Shown piece by piece: positions 1-7,639 of a stretch of 8,526 bases of DNA. The notes under the pieces are model-generated. The model had not been told where the DNA came from and made no database searches. It saw nothing but the letters and a program-made list of their open reading frames with translations. The translations under genes and the position numbers were made by a program. The number at the start of each line of letters is the position of its first letter. The stretch's first letter is position 1. The stretch covers positions 1-8,526 of the forward strand of contig JAKADJ010000084.1 of the NCBI GenBank assembly GCA_021820645.1, in the 5' to 3' direction. The stretch comes from Bacillota bacterium. GTDB taxonomy: Bacteria; Bacillota_E; Sulfobacillia; Sulfobacillales; Sulfobacillaceae.

Positions 1-1618
<1,618 letters not shown>

Positions 1619-1659
1619 GCTACCAAAGGATGCACATGCCCCGCTAAAGACCAAAGATG

Positions 1660-1667
1660 AAGGGGAG
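1660..1667 (+). promoter_or_regulatory. Ribosome binding site of tenI
   Basis: The purine run AAGGGGAG ends six bases before the GTG at 1674 and supports that codon as the start of the next gene. It lies in the 55-base gap after thiC, the only real intergenic space in the operon. A CCCC at 1639-1642 could pair with its GGGG, but the helix would be only about four or five base pairs, so I do not claim regulation from it. Confidence 0.7.
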
Positions 1668-1673
1668 ACAGCC

Positions 1674-2318
1674 GTGACCATACCAACCAAGCCGTTCCCG
1701 TCCCCGTTCCTGATCGGGCTATTGGATGTGCCCCGTTTCCCGCACGCGGCTTGGGCCCTCATGCCCGCGGTCCTGTCATTCGCGGACGCCTTACTATTAC
1801 GGCACAAACTGGCTACTCCCAATGAGCTTTTCCAGGTGGCCCGTCGCGTGCGGCACATGGTGCCCGATACCCCGCTCTGGATAAACGGTCCCCTAGAGGT
1901 AGCGCTGGCCATTGATGCTGAAGGTTGGCACCTACCGGCAGGGCAAATGCCGGCGTCAGCCGTGCGGGCCCATTGGTCTCGCATGCTATCCGCGGCGGCC
2001 CATACCCTCGAGGAGGCGCGATGGCACCAGGGTGCGGATATTCTGATATGGGGTCATGCGTTTGTGACACGCTCAAAACCGAATACACCCCCGCGGCATG
2101 GGTTAGACACCATCATCGACGGTAGCGTAAAGCCGGTAGCGGCCATTGGTGGCATCACCCCTACGACCGCACCCCAATTAAGCGGTCGAGGGCTACAGGG
2201 GGTGGTGGTAGCCGACGGGTTATGGATGGCAGCTGACCCCGTTAACGCCGCCTACCGGATCCGACACGCAATTGATAGCCCTGGTTGGCCTGATGACGTG
2301 CGGAGAAAGGAGACATAA
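1674..2318 (+). CDS. tenI: TenI-type thiazole tautomerase (ThiE superfamily)
   Basis: A 214-residue TIM-barrel protein of the ThiE/TenI superfamily, starting at GTG with a good ribosome binding site. In B. subtilis, TenI aromatises the thiazole tautomer released by ThiG so that ThiE can use it. The match is to TenI rather than ThiE. The ThiE Mg-binding ND motif is NG here (71-72), and the GVHLGQxD motif is GWHLPAGQ (84-91), close to the QLPSG form recalled for B. subtilis TenI. A His corresponding to the catalytic His122 of TenI is kept in AAAHTLEEA (H110). The barrel end carries GHAFVTRSKP (127-136) and the phosphate-binding AIGGITP (157-163). R43 and K45 stand where ThiE has its RxK pair. 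A separate, canonical ThiE is encoded at the end of the operon, which supports a distinct role for this copy. An alternative is a degenerate ThiE with weak synthase activity; the family assignment is firm, the exact activity inferred. Confidence 0.85.
   Translation: MTIPTKPFPSPFLIGLLDVPRFPHAAWALMPAVLSFADALLLRHKLATPNELFQVARRVRHMVPDTPLWINGPLEVALAIDAEGWHLPAGQMPASAVRAHWSRMLSAAAHTLEEARWHQGADILIWGHAFVTRSKPNTPPRHGLDTIIDGSVKPVAAIGGITPTTAPQLSGRGLQGVVVADGLWMAADPVNAAYRIRHAIDSPGWPDDVRRKET
2306..2313 (+). promoter_or_regulatory. Ribosome binding site deciding the thiS start
   Basis: AAAGGAGA lies inside the last codons of tenI and ends six bases before the ATG at 2320. The reading frame of thiS is open further upstream to 2272, but no comparable site precedes that position, and ThiS proteins normally begin with a short strand such as MELTVNG. 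This site fixes the start at 2320. Confidence 0.75.
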
Positions 2319-2319
2319 C

Positions 2320-2520
2320 ATGGAACTTACGGTGAACGGAGAAGCCATCCAGGTCGCTGATGTCTCGACGGTTGGCGCCTTGCTCGACTACTTTCGCGTG
2401 AGCCACCAAGCAGTCGCGGTGATCGCCAACGGAGTCATTGTTGCTCGCGATGTATTCGAGCAACATCCCATCCAGGCAAAAGATATAGTCGAAATCATCC
2501 GGTTTGTTGGAGGAGGATAA
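2320..2520 (+). CDS. thiS: Sulfur carrier protein ThiS
   Basis: A 66-residue ubiquitin-fold sulfur carrier. ThiF adenylates its C-terminal glycine, which is then converted to a thiocarboxylate that donates sulfur to ThiG for thiazole formation. The protein begins MELTVNGEAIQV, has the expected helix region TVGALLDYF, the AVIANGVIV strand, and ends in IIRFVGGG, giving the required Gly-Gly tail. Length is typical of the family (about 66). The ATG comes one base after the tenI TAA, so coupling with tenI is likely. An in-frame upstream extension from 2272 would add 16 residues unlike ThiS and is rejected. The last three Gly codons also form the ribosome binding site of thiG. Confidence 0.95.
   Translation: MELTVNGEAIQVADVSTVGALLDYFRVSHQAVAVIANGVIVARDVFEQHPIQAKDIVEIIRFVGGG
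2511..2516 (+). promoter_or_regulatory. thiG ribosome binding site inside the ThiS diglycine codons
   Basis: AGGAGG, part of the GGA GGA GGA codons for the ThiS C-terminal glycines, ends six bases before the thiG ATG at 2523. The same bases therefore encode the catalytic tail of ThiS and recruit ribosomes to thiG. Confidence 0.8.
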
Positions 2521-2522
2521 CC

Positions 2523-3320
2523 ATGACATTCACGTTTCCTGATATACCGCCCCTAGTCATTGGACCGTACCAGTTTCAATCCCGCCTGTTTGTGGGGACC
2601 GGTAAGTATGCCACATTGGCCCTAATGCGCGAGGCATTAGTCGCTTCGGCAACCGATTTGGTAACCGTAGCGCTACGTCGGGTCGACTTAAATCACCCGG
2701 ACGAGCCGACCATTCTAGACGCAATCCCGCCCGGGTGCACGATTTTGCCCAATACGGCAGGCTGTTATAGTGCCGAAGAGGCCATTCAAGTCGCACATCT
2801 AGCCCGCGCCTCAGGCATCGGCGATCTCATCAAATTGGAGGTGATTGGTGACCGCGACTTATTATGGCCGGATCCCATCGGCACGCTCGACGCAACCCGC
2901 CAATTAGTGAAAGAGGGCTTTACGGTAATGGTGTACACGACCCCGGACCCTGTCCTCGCCATCCACTTGCAGGAAGCCGGGGCTCATGCCATTATGCCGC
3001 TCGGATCTCCCATTGGCTCCGGACAAGGAGTCCTGGATGTGCTTCAGGTCGGGCGGATCAAAGCACGCGTCCAGGTCCCGGTCGTGGTGGACGCGGGTAT
3101 CGGTAGCCCCGCCGACGCGGCCATGGCCATGGAGGCGGGTGCGGATGCGGTGCTCATCAACACCGCCATCGCCAAAGCCAACAATCCAGTCGATATGGCG
3201 CGGGCTATGCGAGCGGCCATAGCTGCTGGCTATTGGGGTCGCCAGGCGGGACCAATGCCTAGGCGGGGCGATGCAAATCCATCGTCTCCGGTGTTGGGGA
3301 TGCCCCATGTCACATCCTAA
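2523..3320 (+). CDS. thiG: Thiazole synthase ThiG
   Basis: A 265-residue TIM-barrel enzyme that condenses DXP, dehydroglycine and the sulfur of ThiS thiocarboxylate into the thiazole phosphate. Family motifs in order: SRLFVGTGKY (20-29), VTVALRRV (47-54), LPNTAGCYSAEEA (75-87), LIKLEVIGD (102-110) with the expected Schiff-base lysine at K104, MPLGSPIGSGQG, and VVVDAGIGSPADAA followed by GADAVLINTAIA for phosphate binding. Length is typical, with a short extra C-terminal tail of about 20 residues (RRGDANPSS...) that carries no recognisable motif. ATG at 2523 has a near-perfect ribosome binding site and follows the thiS stop by two bases. Its 3' end overlaps the start of thiF. Function is assigned with high certainty from motifs and from the partners thiS, thiF and thiO on either side. 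Confidence 0.96.
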   Translation: MTFTFPDIPPLVIGPYQFQSRLFVGTGKYATLALMREALVASATDLVTVALRRVDLNHPDEPTILDAIPPGCTILPNTAGCYSAEEAIQVAHLARASGIGDLIKLEVIGDRDLLWPDPIGTLDATRQLVKEGFTVMVYTTPDPVLAIHLQEAGAHAIMPLGSPIGSGQGVLDVLQVGRIKARVQVPVVVDAGIGSPADAAMAMEAGADAVLINTAIAKANNPVDMARAMRAAIAAGYWGRQAGPMPRRGDANPSSPVLGMPHVTS

Positions 3321-4077
3321 GCAACGGGTTCCTCTTATTACCGACAAAGAACGGGTAAGGCGATTGGTGGCGCTCCCTGGGGTGCGGCCCGAGCGATCCA
3401 CCCGCATCAGATCGGCTCGCATCGCTGTGGTCGGCGTCGGCGGATTAGGAAACGCGGCGGCGCAATACTTGGCGGCTCAGGGCGTGGGACACCTCACGCT
3501 TATTGATGGGGATACCGTAGACCAAGCCAATCTAGGCCGACAGATCCTATTCGGTCCCGAAGATATCGGTCACTTAAAGGTAGAGGCCGCGGCCTGTTCT
3601 CTTCATCGCCTGGCTCCGGACTTACAAATCCAATCGATTCCCACCTACCTCACGGAAGAAAACGGGCCCTCCCTGGTGGATTCCCATGACCTTATCTTAG
3701 ACGGCCTGGACGCCACCCTTCCGCGTCAGTGGCTTAATCGATGGGGAATCGCGCACCAGGTACCAGTAATTTTTGCGGGAGCGGTCGGCTACGAAGCCCA
3801 AGTCTTTCCCGTTTATGGTCACGCCCCCTGCTTGTCGTGCCTGTGGCCATCGCTCGATGGAGCCGATTTGGATTGCGCCACCAGCGGCATTCTGGGTCCT
3901 CTGGTCGGCATGGTGGGAGCACTTCAGGCCGCCCTAGCGATTCAATATCTAATCGGGCTCGAGGAACCCCGGGGAACCTTATGGACGTTCGATTTATTCC
4001 AAGCCCGGGCCCGGACCCTGACGCTGAGTCCCAATCCCCAATGTACGGTATGTAGCATCCGAGAAGAGGAGGCATGA
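3307..4077 (+). CDS. thiF: ThiS adenylyltransferase ThiF (E1-like, ThiF/MoeB family)
   Basis: A 256-residue E1-type enzyme that uses ATP to adenylate the C-terminal glycine of ThiS, preparing it for sulfur transfer. The ATP site is GVGGLG (43-48), followed by D67 and D69, NLGRQ (75-79, with R78), K91 and LDGLD (131-135). Zinc ligands are two CxxC pairs, C175/C178 and C246/C249. C190 in DCATSGILGP occupies the place of the reactive cysteine. The N-terminus lacks the usual YxRQ segment seen in MoeB and ThiF and instead reads RRLVALPGVRPE. I place the start at ATG 3307, overlapping thiG by 14 bases, with a modest TGGGGA six bases ahead. An in-frame ATG at 3271 would add 12 residues and overlap by 50. 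The sister role of MoeB (molybdopterin) cannot be excluded by motif, but position between thiG and thiO makes ThiF far more likely. Confidence 0.9.
   Translation: MSHPKQRVPLITDKERVRRLVALPGVRPERSTRIRSARIAVVGVGGLGNAAAQYLAAQGVGHLTLIDGDTVDQANLGRQILFGPEDIGHLKVEAAACSLHRLAPDLQIQSIPTYLTEENGPSLVDSHDLILDGLDATLPRQWLNRWGIAHQVPVIFAGAVGYEAQVFPVYGHAPCLSCLWPSLDGADLDCATSGILGPLVGMVGALQAALAIQYLIGLEEPRGTLWTFDLFQARARTLTLSPNPQCTVCSIREEEA
4067..4072 (+). promoter_or_regulatory. Strong ribosome binding site at the thiF/thiO junction
   Basis: A perfect AGGAGG ends only one base before the annotated ATG at 4074 but seven bases before an in-frame TTG at 4080. The spacing favours TTG as the real thiO start, or use of both; the purines just upstream (GAA at 4063-4065) could serve the ATG less well. 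Confidence 0.65.
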
Positions 4078-5213
4078 GCTTGGATACGCACTATGATTGG
4101 ATTGTGGTGGGAGCTGGCATCATCGGATCCTTGGCCGCGTGGCGTTTAGCACAAGAGGGTCACCGTGTCGCGTTAGTTGACGCCGGTAGCCCCGGTCAAC
4201 AAGCCACCGGCGCTGCCGCCGGTATCCTCTCCCCGCTAGCGGAAGCTGAGACCTCAGGGGCGTTCCTCGAACTCATGCGTCTTAGTCTAAAACGCTATCC
4301 GACCCTGATCGCCGAACTCGTTGAGGAGTCCGGGATGGATGTCCAGTACCATACCACGGGCGTGTTGCAAGTCGGGCGTGACGCGGACCGGGATCGACTC
4401 CAAAATCGTTACCGGTGGCAAGCCGCCTACGGTGCAGAATGGGTCGACGAAACGCTGCTCAAACAACTTGAGCCACACCTGGTGGGTTATAGTGTGGCCC
4501 TCTACGATCCGACCGAAAGCCAAGTTCACCCACCCTTATTGGTACAAGCCGCGGTTCAAGCTGGCTTCAAGCGAGGAGTCACTGCATATTTTGGGATGCC
4601 CGTGCGATCCCTAGTCATCGTCGGCGATACGGTGCAAGGGGTCGTGCTCCCGTTAGAGACTCTCCGGGCCCGGCAGGGTATTGTGATGGCGGCGGGATCT
4701 TGGTCCAGTTTGGTAATGGATAGCCTGCGACCTCCGTTGCCCGTCGTACCCATTCGAGGGCAGGTCGTGTCGATCAAACAAGATCAGCGAGCCTTTCAGC
4801 ACATTGTGTTTGACGGTCACACCTACGTGGTGCCCAAGCGCGACGGTCGATTAGTGGTGGGTGCCACCGAAGATGACGCCGGGTACGATTCGCGTGTCAC
4901 GACCCAGGGCGTCAGTCAACTAGCAAAAATCCTCGAGAGTTTTGGACTGACCCAGTCAAACGCTTATGTCGAACGCTTCTGGGCGGGTCTCCGACCGAAA
5001 AGTGCAGACGGGCTCCCCGTGCTCGGCCCATGGCCGGGGTTGCAGGGCCTCTATCTAGCTACCGGCCATTATCGCAATGGGGTCCTGCTATCCGCGATTA
5101 CTGCGGACATCATCCGGGGCTGGGCCACGAACCAATCGGATCCCATGGACCTCACGCCGTTTAATCCGATCCGATTTCGGCGCCCAGATTCCTCACAAGG
5201 AGACTACTCATGA
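4074..5213 (+). CDS. thiO: Glycine oxidase ThiO
   Basis: A 379-residue FAD-dependent amine oxidase of the DAO fold. ThiO oxidises glycine with O2 to dehydroglycine (iminoacetate) and H2O2, feeding ThiG; its presence in place of the radical enzyme ThiH implies an aerobic thiazole route. The N-terminal dinucleotide fold is VVGAGIIG (11-18) with D36 at the end of the second strand for the adenosine ribose. It is followed by the ThiO hallmark ATGAAAGILSP (44-54). The C-terminal hallmarks are FWAGLRPKSADGLPVLGP, whose R307 likely corresponds to the substrate carboxylate-binding Arg of B. subtilis ThiO, and ATGHYRNGVLL (around 330-340). Length is close to the 369 residues of B. subtilis ThiO. The ATG overlaps the thiF stop by four bases (ATGA); an alternative TTG start at 4080 fits the ribosome binding site better and would shorten the protein by two residues. 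Assignment is secure. Confidence 0.95.
   Translation: MSLDTHYDWIVVGAGIIGSLAAWRLAQEGHRVALVDAGSPGQQATGAAAGILSPLAEAETSGAFLELMRLSLKRYPTLIAELVEESGMDVQYHTTGVLQVGRDADRDRLQNRYRWQAAYGAEWVDETLLKQLEPHLVGYSVALYDPTESQVHPPLLVQAAVQAGFKRGVTAYFGMPVRSLVIVGDTVQGVVLPLETLRARQGIVMAAGSWSSLVMDSLRPPLPVVPIRGQVVSIKQDQRAFQHIVFDGHTYVVPKRDGRLVVGATEDDAGYDSRVTTQGVSQLAKILESFGLTQSNAYVERFWAGLRPKSADGLPVLGPWPGLQGLYLATGHYRNGVLLSAITADIIRGWATNQSDPMDLTPFNPIRFRRPDSSQGDYS
5197..5203 (+). promoter_or_regulatory. Ribosome binding site of thiE
   Basis: AAGGAGA sits inside the end of thiO and ends six bases before the first ATG of an ATGATG pair (5210 and 5213). Either codon could initiate; the first overlaps the thiO stop in the ATGA arrangement and has the better spacing. 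Confidence 0.7.
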
Positions 5214-5839
5214 TGCAGCGGTTCGACTTCACATTGCATGTCTTGGTGGATCCGGCGCAAGTTCCGACCGGAGATGTCCTGCCTTTTTGCGAAGCTATTC
5301 AACGTGGCGGCGCTACGGTGGTTCAGCTTCGGGGTAAGACGTCTACCGGACACGAGCTGTTCCAATCCGCCCAAGCCTTCCGCCAGGCAACCCGCCTGGT
5401 CGGCCTTACGTTTATTGTCAATGATCGCCTTGACGTCGCACTGGCCGCTGACGCGGATGGCGTCCATGTAGGCCAAGACGACCTCCCCGTGGCTGCAGTT
5501 CGGCGACTGGCGCCCACCCTGGCTATTGGCCTTTCCGTCGGTAGTTTCAAAGAATTGGCCACGGCTCGCCTCGCCCGACCAGACTATTTGGGCATTGGGC
5601 CGGTATACCCGACCCAATCTAAGCCCGATGCCGGGGCAGCCTTAGGTGTTGATGGGTTTCGTGCGTTGGCGCGAGCGGCGAACACTGTGGCCCCGGTAGT
5701 CGCCATTGGGGGTATTCAAATGGACACAGCAGACGCCGTCTGGCGAGCCGGGGCGAATGGCCTGGCGGTTATCTCGGCGGTAATGTCCGCGACGGACCGC
5801 ACCGATGCCTGTCGGCGTCTGCTGCCTCCAAGACATTAA
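5210..5839 (+). CDS. thiE: Thiamine-phosphate synthase ThiE
   Basis: A 209-residue TIM-barrel enzyme that joins HMP pyrophosphate and thiazole phosphate to give thiamine phosphate and pyrophosphate. All diagnostic sites are present: VVQLRGK with R41 and K43, the Mg-binding FIVNDRLDVAL with D72, GVHVGQDDLP with D90/D91, GLSVGSF (107-113), GIGPVYPTQSKPDA (128-141) with T135 and K138, and the phosphate loop AIGGI (165-169). It contrasts with the tenI product earlier in the operon, which lacks both acidic motifs. The start ATG overlaps the thiO stop by four bases; a second ATG follows directly, so one residue of ambiguity remains. It is the last intact gene of the operon; no strong terminator follows. 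Confidence 0.96.
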   Translation: MMQRFDFTLHVLVDPAQVPTGDVLPFCEAIQRGGATVVQLRGKTSTGHELFQSAQAFRQATRLVGLTFIVNDRLDVALAADADGVHVGQDDLPVAAVRRLAPTLAIGLSVGSFKELATARLARPDYLGIGPVYPTQSKPDAGAALGVDGFRALARAANTVAPVVAIGGIQMDTADAVWRAGANGLAVISAVMSATDRTDACRRLLPPRH

Positions 5840-6463
5840 GCACCTCGCGACTCTCTTGCTGGCCTGACTGGGTAGATGAGAGGTAAAGCTGCGATCCTTG
5901 GTAGCTTCTTTCGCGTTTAGGCACGCCTGTTTAGGAAGATGCCCGGGCGATATCGGATCCTATCTCGTCGCACGGTTCGGTAATCAGCCTACATGGCCGG
6001 CCCATAAGGGGCTCGCGCAACGCATCAACGGAGCTTCCAAAGTCGCCCTAATGACCGACGATGAGAATACGCCAGCCGCAATCGCCTCCTATCTCCTTCG
6101 GTACGGGATAGAAGAGTACACAGCGTTCGTGGGCGAGAACCTGGGAGGTCCCGCCGAGCGGATGCGCAACAGTACGGGGAATTCATCGCATTGATAATCA
6201 TCTTGCGGTCGGTGGGCCCAGTTATTTCCACCCAGTGATCCTGCAAGCCTTCGGGTATCCTTGAACACCCTTTGAATGATCGCTAAGACCGGGGATAGAA
6301 CCCGCATCAAATTCCCCGTTGCAAATCTATCCGTCGGGGTAATAGGTGCCGGCGTCGCGCTCCGAAGTCCTTGTCGAGTCCCCACAAAAATTCCAGCGCT
6401 TCTTCCGTTAAAATCGTCCTAAACTCCGTCGGCATCATTCCTTCAATGCGTATGGCTTTCCCG
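5840..6463. other. Gene-free convergent region between thiE and the CoA-transferase
   Basis: This 624-base stretch separates the plus-strand thi operon from the minus-strand liv/CoA-transferase operon. It contains no intact gene. It is filled by the cbiE and aceB remnants, which meet at about 6177; bases 5840-5939 hold nothing I can identify. Two weak inverted repeats occur after thiE (CTCTC 5851-5855 with GAGAG 5878-5882, and AAGCT 5886-5890 with AGCTT 5903-5907), neither with a proper stem and T tract, so no terminator is called. Confidence 0.7.
5940..6176 (+). pseudogene. cbiE: Decayed fragment of precorrin-6Y methyltransferase CbiE
   Basis: CbiE methylates the corrin ring at C5 (with CbiT at C15) during cobalamin synthesis. 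Pieces of the family are readable in changing frames. First, PGDIGSYLVARFG from 5943 resembles the PGxSSxxYLxARxG segment. Then, after an apparent deletion, VISLHGRP appears in another frame at 5980-6003. From 6006 the first frame resumes with KGLAQ, then [16 protein letters not shown], a leucine-rich helix, and [13 protein letters not shown], the last being strongly CbiE-like (GENLGGPxER). The match stops at about 6176, where a malate synthase remnant begins on the other strand. An intact CbiE is about 200 residues; the N-terminal SAM-binding part and the C-terminus are missing, and there is no ribosome binding site. The frame is open from about 5880 to a TGA at 6192-6194, but the last residues are antisense of the neighbour. 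Traces may extend upstream to about 5885, too weak to claim. CobL is an alternative name for the same domain. Confidence 0.75.
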
Positions 6464-6471
6464 TTAGGCAT
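6178..6471 (-). pseudogene. aceB: Decayed N-terminal fragment of malate synthase
   Basis: Malate synthase condenses glyoxylate with acetyl-CoA to malate. On the minus strand, from ATG at 6471, 54 codons read in frame to TGA at 6309-6307, containing TILTEEALEFLWGL and RRRHLLPRRIDLQRG, the start of malate synthase A. A shifted frame then gives [10 protein letters not shown], matching the DxGxxPDF segment. This implies an extra base, probably in the G run at 6314-6317. The original frame resumes with [16 protein letters not shown] and [12 protein letters not shown], equivalent to E. coli IPADLEDRRVEITGP and ERKMVINALNA. A second in-frame stop (TAG) lies between. Spacing is several residues shorter than in E. 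coli, so a small deletion also occurred. Everything after NAMNS, including the catalytic barrel, is gone. The ATG overlaps the CoA-transferase stop by eight bases, so the ancestral gene was the next member of that minus-strand operon. Confidence 0.85.
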
Positions 6472-7639
6472 CTCCTGGACCGTATTCTATCTCGCTTGGT
6501 TGACACCACCGATGTAACACGTCTTCCATACGGCTTTCACCCAGACCCGGGGCTCGCTTAACCGTGCCGTGGGGCCGCCACGGCGATGCCGGGTACGTGA
6601 CTTGGCCCCACGCTGGATCTTCTGAGGATAGTGCCGGATGCTGAGTACTTTGCCATTGAGTAACCGCTTCCGATAGAGGACGTATGACACCGACCACGAG
6701 TCGCGCGCCACGTAGCCGATTGACCCAGGTTTCGGCACTCTCCTTAATTAGACCTGATTGCAAACGTTGATGCAGTTCCTCCCGCGAAGCCACCCGACCC
6801 GCATTCGTATTCCACACCCCCTTACACCATTCGGGATGTCCCATCACATCCGACAACCGCGCAAATTGTAGGTCATTGACCGCCCCCAGGATAATTGGCC
6901 TGTCGGCCGTAAGAAAATGCTCATAGGGTGCAATACTTGGATGGGTGGTCCCCATGGCGGGATACGAGGATTGGGCCACCGTATCCATCAGATAGGGATG
7001 AGTCATCATTAAGTGAGCGGTTTTTTCCAAACTCCATACGATGTGTTGACCCTTCCCAGTTCGGGTCCGTTGGTAGAGCCCCTCAAAAATCTTCGCGACT
7101 GCAATCATGCCCGACATCATATCAATGGCGGCGATGCCTTGACGGACCGGCTCCCCGTTCCCTGTGATTGCCATCATGCCGGATTCGGCCTCCAACACCA
7201 CTTCGAGCGCGGGGTCTCGGACGCGAAGTGAAGCCGGTCCGTATCCACATATAGAAAGATAGATGAGGCGCGGACAATCGCGCTCTAGATCGGGGTACCC
7301 GAGGCCAAATCTATCAAGCGTACCAGGCCGCAAGTTTTCGATGACGACGTCGGCTCTCTCGGCCAGCCTCCTAACGTTATCTCTATCGGTGCGGTCCCGC
7401 AGATCTGCCATGACGCTCCTCTTGCCCCGATTGAACGCAGTGAAATAAAGACTCTCGCCACGAACAAACGGGGGGCCCCATTGCCTGGTGATATCGCCTA
7501 CGCCGGGCCGTTCGATTTTTACGATATCGGCGCCGGCATCCGCCAAGAGCATGGTGGCAAATGGTCCAGATAGGACCTGCGTGAAATCCAAAATCCGTAC
7601 CCCATTTAATGCATTACCGGACACCCCGTTAGACTCCAA
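6464..7639 (-). CDS. Class III (CaiB/BaiF family) CoA-transferase
   Basis: A 391-residue family III CoA-transferase, which moves CoA between carboxylic acids through an aspartyl anhydride intermediate. Motifs: GVRILDFTQVLSGPFATMLL (13-32), ADIVKIERPGVGDITRQWG (37-55), FNRGKRSVMADL (69-80), ADVVIENLRPGTLDRFGLGY (96-115), the likely catalytic aspartate D173 in AAIDMMSGM, and LYQRTRTGKGQHI (188-200). The closest named types (CaiB, formyl-CoA transferase, succinyl-CoA-dependent transferases) cannot be separated by eye, so I give no symbol. The start is TTG at 7639, 11 bases after a strong AGGAGGT; it overlaps livF by 11 bases. Downstream it overlaps the malate synthase remnant, and upstream lie branched-chain-type ABC ATPases. 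The context suggests activation of an imported acid whose carbon once passed through glyoxylate, but that is inference. Length and motifs indicate an intact enzyme. Confidence 0.9.
   Translation of the reverse strand: MESNGVSGNALNGVRILDFTQVLSGPFATMLLADAGADIVKIERPGVGDITRQWGPPFVRGESLYFTAFNRGKRSVMADLRDRTDRDNVRRLAERADVVIENLRPGTLDRFGLGYPDLERDCPRLIYLSICGYGPASLRVRDPALEVVLEAESGMMAITGNGEPVRQGIAAIDMMSGMIAVAKIFEGLYQRTRTGKGQHIVWSLEKTAHLMMTHPYLMDTVAQSSYPAMGTTHPSIAPYEHFLTADRPIILGAVNDLQFARLSDVMGHPEWCKGVWNTNAGRVASREELHQRLQSGLIKESAETWVNRLRGARLVVGVIRPLSEAVTQWQSTQHPALSSEDPAWGQVTYPASPWRPHGTVKRAPGLGESRMEDVLHRWCQPSEIEYGPGDA

Noticed and set aside
2272..2319. Longer thiS starting at 2272
   Set aside because: The added 16 residues are not ThiS-like, overlap tenI deeply and lack a ribosome binding site, while ATG 2320 has a clear one.
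5842..5911. Weak hairpins after thiE as an intrinsic terminator
   Set aside because: Stems of five base pairs with loops of 12 to 33 bases and no clear U tract do not meet the usual criteria.
5898..6194. A 98-codon open frame with TTG start as a new small gene
   Set aside because: There is no ribosome binding site, its middle and end match CbiE in a truncated and frameshifted way, and its last residues are antisense of the aceB remnant. A pseudogene explains it better.
6176..6241. Apparent frameshifted continuation of CbiE on the plus strand (reading [10 protein letters not shown]), resembling the family's LNVLILR end
   Set aside because: The same bases on the minus strand read [18 protein letters not shown], a far stronger match to malate synthase. 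The plus-strand resemblance is an antisense accident.
6290..6318. Inverted repeat CGGGGA/TCCCCG as a terminator between the convergent operons
   Set aside because: The stem is only six base pairs with a 17-base loop and no T tract, and it lies within the malate synthase remnant, so chance is the simpler explanation.
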